This document shows, in pieces, positions 51,805-61,723 of a DNA stretch of 64,000 nucleotides. The translations under genes were made by a program, and so were the position numbers. Within the stretch, counting starts at the first letter, position 1. Each line of letters starts with the position of its first letter. The stretch is taken from NCBI GenBank assembly GCA_002869065.1, contig PKTR01000002.1, positions 62,001 to 126,000 on the forward strand, in the 5' to 3' direction. The DNA comes from Hyphomicrobiales bacterium (GTDB lineage Bacteria; Pseudomonadota; Alphaproteobacteria; Rhizobiales; Rhodobiaceae). The notes under the pieces are model-generated. The model was not told the DNA's origin. It searched no databases and was given only the letters and a program-made list of their open reading frames with translations.

Positions 51805-52443
51805 GTGACTGACATTCTCTGGACCCGGCCCGACGGGCGTTCACAGGGCACCTTCCTTCTCGCGCATGGCAGCGGCGCGGGAATGGATACGCCATTCCTT
51901 TCCCCGCTCGCGCAGAATCTGGCATCGCTCGGCGTGACGACAGCGCGTTTCGAATTCGCCTTCATGACGGAACGCCTCACGCGCAACCCGAAGCAGCCCG
52001 AGTCGCCGATTTCGGAACTGGTGGTGGAATTCAGGGCCGCCATTGCGGCCACACTCGCGGGAAGCGACGGACCCGTCGTGATCGGCGGAAAATCGTTGGG
52101 GGGCCGGGTCGCGGCATGGGTTGGCCGGGCTCCCTCGTTGGACCCGCGTGTTTGCGGCATCGTCAGTCTCGGCTACCCGCTCAGCCCTCCCAAACGGCGG
52201 GAGATCGTGCGGCTGAAGCCGCTTCTTGAGGCACGCCTTCCCCTCCTCGTCATGCAAGGTGAACAGGATCCTTACGGCACACCGGAGATGTTCGAAGGCC
52301 TGGACCTGCCCGCAAGCGTGACATTTCACTGGTTCGCGGACGGGATGCACGATCTGTTTCCCGAAGTGTGCACCGACGCCGAGCGCAACCAGCGATCGCG
52401 GCAGATGGCCGAGGTCGTCGCCGCATATGTACGCGGATTTTAG
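51805..52443 (+). CDS. KANL3/Tex30-like alpha/beta hydrolase, copy 2
   Basis: A 212-residue paralogue of the preceding gene. The proteins share the opening MTDILWTRP and all catalytic motifs (AHGSGAGMDTPF, GGKSLGGR, QGEQDPYG, DGMHDLFP) but differ widely elsewhere, for example in the loop after the second strand. The duplication is therefore old and the copies may have different substrates. The start is GTG 51805, preceded by AAAGGG. The region between the copies carries no clear terminator. Confidence 0.87.
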   Translation: MTDILWTRPDGRSQGTFLLAHGSGAGMDTPFLSPLAQNLASLGVTTARFEFAFMTERLTRNPKQPESPISELVVEFRAAIAATLAGSDGPVVIGGKSLGGRVAAWVGRAPSLDPRVCGIVSLGYPLSPPKRREIVRLKPLLEARLPLLVMQGEQDPYGTPEMFEGLDLPASVTFHWFADGMHDLFPEVCTDAERNQRSRQMAEVVAAYVRGF

Positions 52444-52469
52444 ATCGGCGTCCGTTCGGGTTCAGCCGG

Positions 52470-55400
52470 TCACTCTGCCGGGAACCCGCCGTGGCCGTGA
52501 CGGCGGCCGTAGAGCGCCTTCAGCGAGTTCGAAATATCGCCGCCGATGCCGATCAGGGCGGGCACGAGAAACAGCACGAGCAGGGTCGCAAAGCCGAGGC
52601 CGAAGACGATGGTGATCGCCATCGGCAGCAGGAATTGCGCCTGCAGGCTCTTTTCCATCAGCAGCGGCGCGAGACCGCAGATCGTCGTCAGCGAGGTCAA
52701 CAACACCGCGCGCAAACGATCCTGGCTGGCACCGATCGACGACGTTTCGAGATCGTCGCCCTCTTCCAGCCGCTCGTCGATGCGCCCGACGAGAATGATG
52801 GAGTCGTTGACCAGGATACCGGCAAGGCCGAGCAGGCCGATCATCGACAATATGGTCAGCTTGAAGCCCATGATCGCGTGGCCGGCGACGGCGCCGACAA
52901 AGCCGAAGGGAATGATCAGCATCACCGCGAGCGGGCGCCAGTAGCTGGCGAAAATCCAGGCGAGGATGATGTAGATGACCATCAATGCGATGCCTGTGCC
53001 GATCTGCAGATCGGCAAAGGATTTCTTGCGCTCTTCCTCGCGGCCGGAAAACTCGTAGACGAGATTGTAGGTTCCGGCGACCTTGGCGAGCGCGCCGTCG
53101 TTGAGCGTGTCGATGATTTCCTTGTTCGAGGTGATGTCGGAATCCACATCGGCGGTGACCGAGACGACCGGGCGGCCATCCTCACGCGGGATGACCGAGA
53201 AACCCTGACGCTCCGACAACGACACGACTTCGCTCAGCGGCACGAACTCGCCGGACGGCGCACGCAGCTCGTAGGTGCGCAATTGCGCGTCGCCCTTGCG
53301 ATCCATCTTCTTGATGACCCTAATGACGATCTCGTCGTCACCAACGGCCAGACGGCGCGCAATGGCCCCTTCGAAGGCATTGCGGATCTGGCGACCGACC
53401 TCATCGATGGTGAAACCGAGCGCGGCGCCGCGCGGAGTCAGTTCCATGACCAGTTCCGGCTTGCCAAAGGGCAGGTCGTCGGCAACGCCCGATACGCCGG
53501 GGAAGCCGGACAGCAGCTCCATCACATCCGCCGCCGCCGTTTTCAGAACCGCCGGCGGTGCATCCATCAGCCGGATGTCGATGTCACGACCGGGTGGGCC
53601 GCCGCGGCGCTCGAACACCGCCACGCGCTTGGTGCCGGCAATATCCGGCAAATGGCTCTTCCACGCCTTGACGATCTCGGGCGTGCGGATCGTGCGGTCT
53701 TCCGACGGGGTCAGCTGCACGTCGATCTCGGCGACATTGTCGCCGCGCGTGCGGCCCGACTTGCCGAGCGTGACAAAGGACGCAACGACCAGCTTTTCAC
53801 CATTCGCGCCAGACAGCGTCGTCTCGGCGGCGGTCAGCGCGGTCTCGATCCGGTTGAGCGCGACAATCGCCTCATCTTCGGGAATGCCCGCATTGAATTC
53901 CACCGAGGCGCGGATGGATTCCGCTTCCGGCGAGGGAAAGAAGACGAAGCCGACACGGCCGCCGGCGACAAGGCCGTAGCCGATCAGCGTGATCAGGCCG
54001 ACAGCGATTGCCACGGTCGAATAGCGCCAGTGATAGGACAGCGCCACCATGCGCCGGAACGGTCCATCGCGAAACGCGTTGAACCCCCGGTCGAACGCAC
54101 GGCGGAAGCCGCGTTGCTCGGCGTGCGCATTATGTGCCTTGCCCTCGTGATGGCTGATGAACCACTCGATGAGAGCTGCAATGGCGAAAGCACCGGCCGC
54201 AACGACGATCGCGAAGCCCGCGCCAGCCAGCGCCCCGCGCAGCATCGTCATCATTGAGGAGACGCCGGCGAGCAGCAGGGAAATCCCGTAAATCAGCCAG
54301 GTGACCGCATCGGCGAAAAGCGCCGCCAGAAGCCCGAACGCACCAGCGACGACTGTCCAGATCTCGACATTGGCAATGGCTGCCTTGAGGGCCGCCAAAG
54401 ACGCCGAGGTGTCCGTGAAGCCCGGAACCGGAGCGGCGTGCATACCGTCGGGAATGATGGTTACGGCGACGGCCAGCACCAGCGCGACGAAGAACTGGCG
54501 CCAGAACGACCAGGCGCCCCCGCGGCGGCTGCCGAGCGCGTGCGACAGGTGGCCGGGCAGAACGAAAAAGCACTCGATCAGCGAGGCGACCAGCACCGCG
54601 ATGACGACGAGCGGCAGCGACCCCATGATCTGGCCGATGACGTCGCGAATGAGGAACATCGGTGCGAAGGCTGCCATGGTCGTCAGACTGGCTGCGATCA
54701 CGGGCGTGATCATTCGACCGGCGCCGCGTTCGGCCGCGGTGACGGGATCGTCACCCGCCGAGGATCGGGTTGCCGTATGTTCGCCGACCACGATGGCGTC
54801 GTCGACGATGATGCCGAGCGTCATGATCAGCGCGAACAGCGACATCATGTTGATGGTCTGACCGCTCGCATACATGATCCCGAGCGTCGCCATCATAGCG
54901 ACCGGGATGCCGGCGGCCACCCACAGCGCGATGCGGGCGTTGAGGAAAACGAACAGGATGCCGACGACGAGGATCAGGCCCTGGCCGCCGTTCTTGAAGA
55001 GCAGGTTGATACGCTCCCACAGCTTGTCGGAGCGGTCGTCGTAGACGGCGATCTTCAGCGTCGGCGGGAAGATCGAGCGGGCTTCCTTGAGGTAGCTGTT
55101 GAGAGTCTCCGCCGCCTGCAGGGTATCGGTGTTTACCGAGCGGTTGACGGTGATCTCGATGCCGGGCTCGCCGAACGCGAAGCCGCGCGGATCGTCGCGG
55201 TTGAAGGCGCGTTCGACGCTCGCCACCTCACGCAGCCGCACCCGCTCGCCGGTCGGGAAGCTCTTTATCTCCATGGTGCGGATCGCTTCGGGCGTCTCAC
55301 CCGGTGTCACCGCGCGCAACTGCTTTTCGATCGGGCCGCGAATCTGGCCCGACGGCAGGTCGCGGGTATTGCCGGCAACCTTCGTGGCAATGTCGCCGAC

Positions 55401-56003
55401 GGTCATGCCGAGCCGGCGCAGCTCGCGCTCGGGCACTTCGACGTGGATTTCCTCGTCGCGCATACCGTTGAAATTGACCTGGTCGATGCCGCGCGAGATC
55501 AGATCGTCTCGAATACGCTTGGCGTAGACCCGCATGGCGGCTTCCGAGAAGGGACCTGAAATCGACAGTCGCGCGACGCGGTCGAAGAAACGCGGAAACT
55601 GGATGACCGGGGTTTCGGCGTCTTCAGGCAGCGTGGTGACCTGAGCGACGGCGGACTCCACATCCGACAGCGCCTTTTGCATGTCGGCGGCCGGGTCGAA
55701 CGCCATGATGATCGAGGCACTGCCTTCGCGCGCCGACGAGGTGATCTCATCGACGCCATCGACGAAGCGGACTTCGGGTTCGACCGCGCCGAGGATGTTG
55801 GCCTCGACGTCTTCCGCGCTGGCGCCGGGCCAGGAAATGGTGATCAGGATCCGCTTGGTTTCGACGGTCGGGAAGAACTGGGTGTTGATCTTGGCCAGCC
55901 CGTAGAGGCCGAACAGGATCATCAGCACCATCAGCAGATTGGCCGCGTTCGGGTGGCGGACGAAGACCGAAACGAGACCGTGATCATTCAGATCGCGGCT
56001 CAT
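52470..56003 (-). CDS. RND efflux permease with extra membrane insertion
   Basis: A 1177-residue RND transporter, about 130 residues longer than usual. The N-terminus VFVRHPNAANLLMVLMILFGLYGL, the proton-relay pair in helix 4 (GIIVDDAIVVGE), GHLSH after helix 6 and the second-half helices ILSMIGLLGLAGILVNDSIIL are standard. Between helices 6 and 7, at about residues 495-625, lies an inserted segment with about four hydrophobic stretches (FFVALVLAVAVTIIP, WTVVAGAFGLLAALFADAV, AGAGFAIVVAAGAFAIAAL) and a His/Lys-rich end. The substrate cannot be told. It overlaps the adaptor gene by 4 bases (ATGA). Confidence 0.92.
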   Translation of the reverse strand: MSRDLNDHGLVSVFVRHPNAANLLMVLMILFGLYGLAKINTQFFPTVETKRILITISWPGASAEDVEANILGAVEPEVRFVDGVDEITSSAREGSASIIMAFDPAADMQKALSDVESAVAQVTTLPEDAETPVIQFPRFFDRVARLSISGPFSEAAMRVYAKRIRDDLISRGIDQVNFNGMRDEEIHVEVPERELRRLGMTVGDIATKVAGNTRDLPSGQIRGPIEKQLRAVTPGETPEAIRTMEIKSFPTGERVRLREVASVERAFNRDDPRGFAFGEPGIEITVNRSVNTDTLQAAETLNSYLKEARSIFPPTLKIAVYDDRSDKLWERINLLFKNGGQGLILVVGILFVFLNARIALWVAAGIPVAMMATLGIMYASGQTINMMSLFALIMTLGIIVDDAIVVGEHTATRSSAGDDPVTAAERGAGRMITPVIAASLTTMAAFAPMFLIRDVIGQIMGSLPLVVIAVLVASLIECFFVLPGHLSHALGSRRGGAWSFWRQFFVALVLAVAVTIIPDGMHAAPVPGFTDTSASLAALKAAIANVEIWTVVAGAFGLLAALFADAVTWLIYGISLLLAGVSSMMTMLRGALAGAGFAIVVAAGAFAIAALIEWFISHHEGKAHNAHAEQRGFRRAFDRGFNAFRDGPFRRMVALSYHWRYSTVAIAVGLITLIGYGLVAGGRVGFVFFPSPEAESIRASVEFNAGIPEDEAIVALNRIETALTAAETTLSGANGEKLVVASFVTLGKSGRTRGDNVAEIDVQLTPSEDRTIRTPEIVKAWKSHLPDIAGTKRVAVFERRGGPPGRDIDIRLMDAPPAVLKTAAADVMELLSGFPGVSGVADDLPFGKPELVMELTPRGAALGFTIDEVGRQIRNAFEGAIARRLAVGDDEIVIRVIKKMDRKGDAQLRTYELRAPSGEFVPLSEVVSLSERQGFSVIPREDGRPVVSVTADVDSDITSNKEIIDTLNDGALAKVAGTYNLVYEFSGREEERKKSFADLQIGTGIALMVIYIILAWIFASYWRPLAVMLIIPFGFVGAVAGHAIMGFKLTILSMIGLLGLAGILVNDSIILVGRIDERLEEGDDLETSSIGASQDRLRAVLLTSLTTICGLAPLLMEKSLQAQFLLPMAITIVFGLGFATLLVLFLVPALIGIGGDISNSLKALYGRRHGHGGFPAE

Positions 56004-57406
56004 CGCATGCTGTCCATCGTGTTGCCGCCGCCGACCGTCTCGCTCGGGCGAACCGGCTTCTTGGCTCCGTCGCTCGGCGCAGCCGACTTCGGCTGCTTGT
56101 CCAGCTTCTCACCGCGCACGCGCAGTCCCTCGCCGACTTCGGCAATGCGGGTTGTCAGCACGTCGTCGCCCCAGTCGAGCGAACCGGTGACGAGGACCGC
56201 GTCATCGTCATAGGCGGCAACGCTCACCTCGCGGCGTTCGAGCCGGCCTTCCTTGACGATGAAGACATGATCGCCGCCATACACGGCGGTCTCCGGCAGG
56301 CGCACGGTGTGGGGGAACTCGCGGCCCGGCAGACTGACCTGAACGAAGGCGCCGGGGCGCAGTTCGTCACCGGCCCGCTCGTCGACGATACGCGCAAAGA
56401 CGTCGACACCGCCGCGCTGTGTATTGATCTCGGCGCCGACCCGGTCGATGACGGCTTCATAGCGCGCCGGCTCCTCGCCGACATTCCAGGTCACGCTCAC
56501 CTTGCGACCGATCAGCGACTCGTTCTCACCGAGCAACTGGCCGTATTTGAAGTCGGACAGAGTGAAACGGACTTCAAGGTAATTGACGTCGTAGAGGCTG
56601 ACGGCGACGTCGTTGACATTCAAAAGGCGGCCGAGGTCGGCGGATTCCGACATCACGACCCCGTCGAAGGGCGCTTTCAGCACCGTGTCACGCAAATTGC
56701 GCTCGGCCTGCTCGAGCCGCCATTCCAGGCGCGCGAGCGTAACCCTCTGGCGTTCCAGCGTGGCCTTTTCGGCGCGGACCTTGTTCTGCGAGCGCTCCAG
56801 GCTTTGCTCCCGCTGGCTGAGAACGAGACGGCGTTCGTCGACGCCGCGCGGGGTGACGTTGCCGCTCGCCAACAGTTTTTCGGCGCGGGCAAGATCCTTC
56901 TTCGCCAGTTCGAGCTGTTCGCGGGAGCGCACGATGTCGCCCTCCTCGACCTGGATCAACGCTTCGCGTTCGGCAAGCGACGCGCGGACTTCCGCGAGGT
57001 TGGCGCGCGCTTCGGTGACGGCGCCCTCATAGTTGAAGCGGTCGATGGTGAGCAGTTCATCGCCCTTGGACACGCGCGCGCCGACCTTCAGCGCCGGATT
57101 GGACGCAACGACCTCACCGGCGACGAGGGCGCGCAAATCGACGGTCTGGCCGGCGACAACGGAGCCGTAAACCTGAATGGCTGGACGGTGGTCGGCATAC
57201 GCGGCCTTCACACTGTCGATGATGTAGACCTGTTCGCGCGGCGGACGCTGCGGCACGTCCTTCTTGGTCGCGACAAGGAACTTGGCGCCGAAAACGGCAA
57301 GCGCAATCACGGCGATCGGAACGATCGTCTGCGGAATAGCCCACCACAGGCTGCGTTTCTTGTGGATCTTTACGGTGCGAACGTCATCGATTTCGAGCGG
57401 TTTCAC
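56000..57406 (-). CDS. RND efflux periplasmic adaptor (membrane fusion protein)
   Basis: A 468-residue adaptor. One N-terminal membrane helix (about 23-45, no lipobox), biotinyl-lipoyl halves (VVAGQTVDLRALVAGEVV and RDTVLKAPFDGVV), a long alpha-hairpin (about 145-250), beta-barrel and membrane-proximal domains, and a charged C-terminal tail. It links the RND pump to an outer-membrane TolC-type channel, which is not encoded nearby. The start is GTG 57406, 9 bases after AGAAGG. Its stop overlaps the permease ATG, so the two subunits are co-translated. Confidence 0.93.
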   Translation of the reverse strand: MKPLEIDDVRTVKIHKKRSLWWAIPQTIVPIAVIALAVFGAKFLVATKKDVPQRPPREQVYIIDSVKAAYADHRPAIQVYGSVVAGQTVDLRALVAGEVVASNPALKVGARVSKGDELLTIDRFNYEGAVTEARANLAEVRASLAEREALIQVEEGDIVRSREQLELAKKDLARAEKLLASGNVTPRGVDERRLVLSQREQSLERSQNKVRAEKATLERQRVTLARLEWRLEQAERNLRDTVLKAPFDGVVMSESADLGRLLNVNDVAVSLYDVNYLEVRFTLSDFKYGQLLGENESLIGRKVSVTWNVGEEPARYEAVIDRVGAEINTQRGGVDVFARIVDERAGDELRPGAFVQVSLPGREFPHTVRLPETAVYGGDHVFIVKEGRLERREVSVAAYDDDAVLVTGSLDWGDDVLTTRIAEVGEGLRVRGEKLDKQPKSAAPSDGAKKPVRPSETVGGGNTMDSMR

Positions 57407-57482
57407 GTGCCAACCTTCTCGCAGCCAGTACCTCAGGAGTCATATAGGGCACTTCGGTGACTGCAAGTTAAATTCGCGTAAT

Positions 57483-58487
57483 CTAATTTTGATCGCTCGG
57501 CACGGTGAACTGTGTCGGGTCAAAGTGATAGTGGCTGGAACAGAACTCGCAGGTCACCACGATCTCGCCGTCGACGATCATTTCCGCCCGTTCCTCGGGC
57601 TGGAAGCGGGCCAGCATCTCGGCCACGCGATCGCGCGAGCAGCCGCAGCGGTCGATCAACGGCTGCGGCGAAAAGACCCGCACGCCGCGCTCGTGATAGA
57701 GCCGGAACAGCAACGTTTCGAGCGCCAGGCCGGGATCCGTCAGTTCATGGTCCTCGACCGTCTCGACAAGGCTGCGGGCTTCCAGCCAGGCATCATCCTC
57801 GACCTCGCCGGTGGTGGCAGCGCCATCGGGTGCATCGCCGGGGTGCAGATCGCCACGGCGCAACCGCTCGGGGGAATCCGGCAGGAACTGGATCAGAATG
57901 CCGCCGGCCTGCCAGCCGGCCTTGGCGCCGTCGCCGTTACGGATCATGGTCTCGGCGACCGCGAGCCGAACCCGCGTCGGGATCTGCTCGGACTGGGCAA
58001 AATAGTCGTGCGCGACGTCTTCGAGCGACTGACCGGAGAGCGCGACAACGCCCTGATAGCGCTGCATGCCGGCGCCCGGATCGACCGTCATGGCGAGATG
58101 GCCGTGACCGAGCAGATCGGCAGGCGTCGCACGCCCGTCGCGTTCGGCCGCCGCGACCGCATCGGCATCGAAGCGGGCGTAGGGGCGGATTGCCTCGGGC
58201 ACCCGGTAATCGACGACGATCATCGACACCGGGCCGTCGGTCGAGGTCTGCAGCTGGAAGCGCCCGTCGATCTTCATCGCCGTGCCGAGAAGAGCCGTCA
58301 GCGCCATCGCCTCGCCGAGCAGGCGCGACACCGCCGGCGGATAGGCATGGCGGAGGAGAATGCTGTCGAGCAGCGGACCAAGACGCACCGTGCGGCCGCG
58401 AATATCGAGGCCGGGCACGGCAAAGGGCAGCACGGAATCCGGATCGACCGGCTCCAGCTCCCCGTCCCCGATAATGGTATCGTTCAT
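57483..58487 (-). CDS. hslO: Hsp33 redox-regulated chaperone
   Basis: A 334-residue Hsp33 with the C-terminal zinc switch RCGCSRD and CEFC (C-x-C ... C-x-x-C), the linker GRATPADLLGHGHLAM and the N-terminal dimer domain. Oxidation releases zinc and activates holdase activity against protein aggregation. ATG 58487 overlaps the argF stop by one base, so it is translated with argD-argF, an arrangement common in Hyphomicrobiales. Confidence 0.95.
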   Translation of the reverse strand: MNDTIIGDGELEPVDPDSVLPFAVPGLDIRGRTVRLGPLLDSILLRHAYPPAVSRLLGEAMALTALLGTAMKIDGRFQLQTSTDGPVSMIVVDYRVPEAIRPYARFDADAVAAAERDGRATPADLLGHGHLAMTVDPGAGMQRYQGVVALSGQSLEDVAHDYFAQSEQIPTRVRLAVAETMIRNGDGAKAGWQAGGILIQFLPDSPERLRRGDLHPGDAPDGAATTGEVEDDAWLEARSLVETVEDHELTDPGLALETLLFRLYHERGVRVFSPQPLIDRCGCSRDRVAEMLARFQPEERAEMIVDGEIVVTCEFCSSHYHFDPTQFTVPSDQN

Positions 58488-59425
58488 CAGGCAGGCACCT
58501 CGGTGCCGAAGCACCAGGCGAGCACACCCTTTTGCGCGTGCAGGCGGTTCTCGGCCTCGTCGAAGACGACCGACTGCGGACTGTCCATAACCTCCGAGGT
58601 GACCTCTTCGCCGCGATGCGCGGGCAGGCAATGCATGAAGATCGCGTCGCTGTCGGCAGCGCCCATCAGCTTGGAATTGACCTGATAAGGCATCAGGAGG
58701 TTATGCCGCCGCGCGGCTTCCTCGTCGCCCATCGAAACCCAGGTGTCGGTGACGACGCAATCGGCGCCATCGACGGCCTCGAAGGGATCGTTGGTGACGA
58801 TGATGTCGCCGCCGGCGCTGCGGATCGCGGCAACCTGATCGGCATCCGGCGCAAGTTCCGGCGGGGTCGCCACGCGCAGCTCGAACGAGAAGCGCTCGGC
58901 CGCCTGCATCCATGAGGTCAGCACGTTGTTGGAGTCGCCGGTCCAGGCGATCTTGCGACCCTCGATCGGGCCACGATGCTCCTCGAAGGTCATCACGTCA
59001 GCCATGATCTGGCAGGGATGGGAGAATCTGGTCAGGCCGTTGATAACCGGCACGGTGGCGTTTTCCGCCAGCTCGATCAGATCCTCGTGGCTAAGAATGC
59101 GGATCATGATCGCGTCGACGAAGCGCGACAGAACGCGGGCCGTATCGGCGATGGTTTCGCCGCGGCCGAGCTGCATTTCCGCGCCGGTCAGCATCAGGGT
59201 CTCGCCGCCCAATTCGCGCATGCCGACGTCGAACGAGACGCGCGTGCGGGTCGAGGGCTGCTCGAAAACCATAGCCAGCACCTTGCCGGCAAGCGGGCCG
59301 TCGCCGCGGCGCGCGCCGTTGCGGTTGGCCTTGATGGTGCGGCTGTTGTCGATGATCTGGCGCAGCTCCGCGGCCGGGATATCGGTCAAATCGAGAAAAT
59401 GCTTGGCTGAACCGTTGGTCATCAT
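58487..59425 (-). CDS. argF: ornithine carbamoyltransferase
   Basis: A 312-residue transcarbamoylase with carbamoyl-phosphate site [13 protein letters not shown] in [12 protein letters not shown], ornithine-binding DTWVSMG and [11 protein letters not shown]. It makes citrulline from ornithine in arginine synthesis. Two ATGs (59425 and 59422) overlap the argD stop codon (ATGATGA-type junction), so argD, argF and hslO form one translationally linked operon. Confidence 0.97.
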   Translation of the reverse strand: MMTNGSAKHFLDLTDIPAAELRQIIDNSRTIKANRNGARRGDGPLAGKVLAMVFEQPSTRTRVSFDVGMRELGGETLMLTGAEMQLGRGETIADTARVLSRFVDAIMIRILSHEDLIELAENATVPVINGLTRFSHPCQIMADVMTFEEHRGPIEGRKIAWTGDSNNVLTSWMQAAERFSFELRVATPPELAPDADQVAAIRSAGGDIIVTNDPFEAVDGADCVVTDTWVSMGDEEAARRHNLLMPYQVNSKLMGAADSDAIFMHCLPAHRGEEVTSEVMDSPQSVVFDEAENRLHAQKGVLAWCFGTEVPA

Positions 59426-60630
59426 GCCTCGGTTCCTTTCGTGTTGTCTGCCATCCGCGCCTCGATCGCGCAGGCTGCGGCGTCAAGCCGGCGGACAGCC
59501 TCTTCAATTTCGGATTCAGTAACGGTCAACGGCGGCAGCACGCGGGCGACATTGTCACCGGCGCCGATCAACAGAAGCTTCTCCTCGCGCGCGGCGGCGA
59601 TGACATCGGTATTGGCCGCCTTGCACTTGATGCCGAGCAGAAGGCCCTCGCCGCGCAGCCCCTCGAAAACGTCGGGGTGGGTGTCGACGACAGAGGCAAG
59701 CCGCTGTTTCAACTTGCCGGCAATGGCGCGGACATGATCGAGGAAGCCGTCTTCGAGAACCACATCGAGCACGGCGTTGCCAACGGCCATGGCGAGCGGG
59801 TTGCCGCCATAGGTCGAGCCATGGGTGGCGACCGTCATGCCCTTGGCCGCCTCTTCGGTGGCGAGACAGGCGCCGAACGGGAAGCCGCCGCCGATACCCT
59901 TGGCAACGGCCATGATATCGGGCGCAACACCCGCCAGTTCGTGCGCGAACAGCCGGCCGGTACGGCCGACGCCGGTCTGCACCTCGTCGAACACCAGCAA
60001 CAGGCCGTTGTCGTCGCAAAGCTTGCGCAGCAGCTTCAGGAAGCCGTGCGGCACCGGGCGCACGCCGCCCTCGCCCTGCACCGGCTCGACGAGGATCGCC
60101 GCGGTTTCCGGGCCGATCGCCGCCTTCAGCGCGTCTTCATCGAGGAACGGGACCTGATCGAAGCCCTCGACCTTCGGGCCGAAGCCTTCGAGATATTTCG
60201 CCTGGCCGCCGGCGGCAATGGTCGCCAGCGTACGGCCGTGAAAGGCACCCTCGAAGGTGATGACGCGGAAGCGTTCGGGATGGCCTTCGACATAGTGGTA
60301 GCGGCGCGCGGTCTTGATCGCCGCCTCAAGCGCCTCGGCACCGGAGTTGGTGAAGAAGACCCGGTCGGCGAAGGTCGCTTCGCACAGGCGTCGGGCGAGC
60401 CGTTCCTGGTCGGGAATTCGGTAGATGTTGGAGACGTGCCAGAGCTTTTCCGCCTGCGCCTTCAAGGTGGCGACAAGGTGCGGGTGTGCGTGACCGAGCA
60501 CAGTCACGGCAACGCCGGAGCCGAAATCGAGATAACGGCTGCCATCGGCGGTTTCGAGCCAGGCGCCCTCGCCTTTTTCAAAGGCCAGGTCCGCCCGCGC
60601 ATAGGTTGCATAAAGCGCCGGCTTTTCCAT
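59422..60630 (-). CDS. argD: acetylornithine transaminase
   Basis: A 402-residue class III PLP aminotransferase with [41 protein letters not shown] and PLP Lys in [13 protein letters not shown]. It converts N-acetylglutamate semialdehyde to N-acetylornithine; many ArgD enzymes also serve lysine synthesis. ATG 60630 is chosen by family N-terminus, with GGGG upstream. First gene of argD-argF-hslO, divergent from gcrA. Confidence 0.95.
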   Translation of the reverse strand: MEKPALYATYARADLAFEKGEGAWLETADGSRYLDFGSGVAVTVLGHAHPHLVATLKAQAEKLWHVSNIYRIPDQERLARRLCEATFADRVFFTNSGAEALEAAIKTARRYHYVEGHPERFRVITFEGAFHGRTLATIAAGGQAKYLEGFGPKVEGFDQVPFLDEDALKAAIGPETAAILVEPVQGEGGVRPVPHGFLKLLRKLCDDNGLLLVFDEVQTGVGRTGRLFAHELAGVAPDIMAVAKGIGGGFPFGACLATEEAAKGMTVATHGSTYGGNPLAMAVGNAVLDVVLEDGFLDHVRAIAGKLKQRLASVVDTHPDVFEGLRGEGLLLGIKCKAANTDVIAAAREEKLLLIGAGDNVARVLPPLTVTESEIEEAVRRLDAAACAIEARMADNTKGTEA

Positions 60631-61019
60631 CTGTGTCCCCAAAACAGGCCCCAAATGACACGTGCCGCCGATGGGCACGGCGGCACGAACAAGCGGTCGT
60701 TATACACCGTTAAGGGCCGTTTTTGTCAAGACTTCCCGGGGTTTTCCGCTTTCCGACAGCGGTGACTCGGAGCTGCCACAATTATTGGGGAAAAGTCCCC
60801 AAGGGCGGCGGCGACGCGCTTGCCAAGGGTTGCGCCGGAGTCACGCGATATTGTAGCTTCGCAAGCAATCGATACGACATCTCGTGCGGCGGGTCGTAGT
60901 TTTCAGTCAGTAACCGGACACTGTCTTGGGCGGGTGCGAACCCGAACGGGGGCGGATTCCGAGTCCGGTGCCCCTATCCGGGGCCGATCCCACCGCGCGA
61001 CAACAATGGAGCGAAATGG
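60631..61019. other. intergenic region between divergent argD and gcrA
   Basis: 389 bases without a credible gene. It contains an 18-bp perfect-arm palindrome TTGGGGAAAAGTCCCCAA (60785-60802) and four GANTC sites (60764, 60838, 60955, 60961), the target of the cell-cycle methylase CcrM. The last two lie about 60 bases before the gcrA start. Both promoters must be here; I could not fix their -35/-10 boxes. Confidence 0.6.
60785..60802. promoter_or_regulatory. perfect palindrome upstream of argD and gcrA
   Basis: TTGGGGA-AAAG-TCCCCAA has two 7-base perfect arms. It sits 155 bases before argD and 218 before gcrA. It is not followed by a T-run, so an operator is more likely than a terminator; the binder is unknown. 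Confidence 0.5.
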
Positions 61020-61553
61020 ATGTCCTGGTCAGATGAACGGGTCGAATTGCTCAAGAAGCTGTGGGCGGACGGGCTGAGCGCCAGCCAGATCGCCGGCGAA
61101 CTGGGCGGCGTGACCCGCAATGCGGTCATCGGCAAGGTGCATCGTCTCGGCCTGTCGGGCCGCGGCAAGACGGCATCGCAATCCTCCAAGCCGCGCAAGC
61201 CGCGCAGCTCCTCCGGCGCGGCCGGATCGAGCCAGTCGCAAGCGCGCCCCTCGGCGCCGCGGACTGTTGGCGCGACGGCTCTGAAGGCGGACTACGTGCC
61301 GGCACCCAAGCCGGTGGTCGAGCGTCGGCCGGCGCCGGTCGCGGATCTGGTGATCCCGATCGAGGAGCGGGCGACGATCCTCACGCTGACGGAATCCAAG
61401 TGCAAATGGCCGATCGGCGATCCGACCAGCGAGGACTTCTACTTCTGCGGCCGCCGTTCGGATCCGGGCGTTCCCTATTGCGAGCACCACGCCCGCATCG
61501 CCTACCAGCCGGCCAGCGACCGGCGCCGCGACAAGCGCGCCGCGCGCGGCTGA
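61020..61553 (+). CDS. gcrA: GcrA cell-cycle regulator
   Basis: A 177-residue GcrA. The N-terminal helix-turn-helix reads MSWSDERVELLKKLWADGLSASQIA...TRNAVIGKVHRLGL, followed by a basic Pro/Ser linker and the C-terminal sigma-70-interacting zinc-like segment (CKWPIGDP, FYFCGRRSDPGVPYCEHHARIAY). GcrA works with sigma-70 at promoters containing CcrM-methylated GANTC sites to drive cell-division genes. ATG 61020 is 8 bases after GGAG. Four GANTC sites upstream hint at feedback on its own promoter (inference). Confidence 0.95.
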   Translation: MSWSDERVELLKKLWADGLSASQIAGELGGVTRNAVIGKVHRLGLSGRGKTASQSSKPRKPRSSSGAAGSSQSQARPSAPRTVGATALKADYVPAPKPVVERRPAPVADLVIPIEERATILTLTESKCKWPIGDPTSEDFYFCGRRSDPGVPYCEHHARIAYQPASDRRRDKRAARG

Positions 61554-61617
61554 TTGGTTCCTCCCTCTGTTCGCGGCTCCTGTCGGTTCCCGAGCCGCTG
61601 CCACAGATGGCATCTTG

Positions 61618-61645
61618 AAACGGTCGCTTCGGCGGCCGTTTTTTT
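61618..61645 (+). terminator. terminator after gcrA
   Basis: AAACGGTCGC (61618-61627), TTCG tetraloop, GCGGCCGTTT (61632-61641) with one G-T wobble, then a T-run to 61645. The C(UUCG)G loop is especially stable. It lies 65 bases after the gcrA stop. Confidence 0.93.
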
Positions 61646-61723
61646 GATGGCCAATCTGCTCGGGTTGCGACCGCTGGCCCTGTCAGGCTACCAGTGCGGC
61701 GAACCCGCGGAGATCAAACGCCG

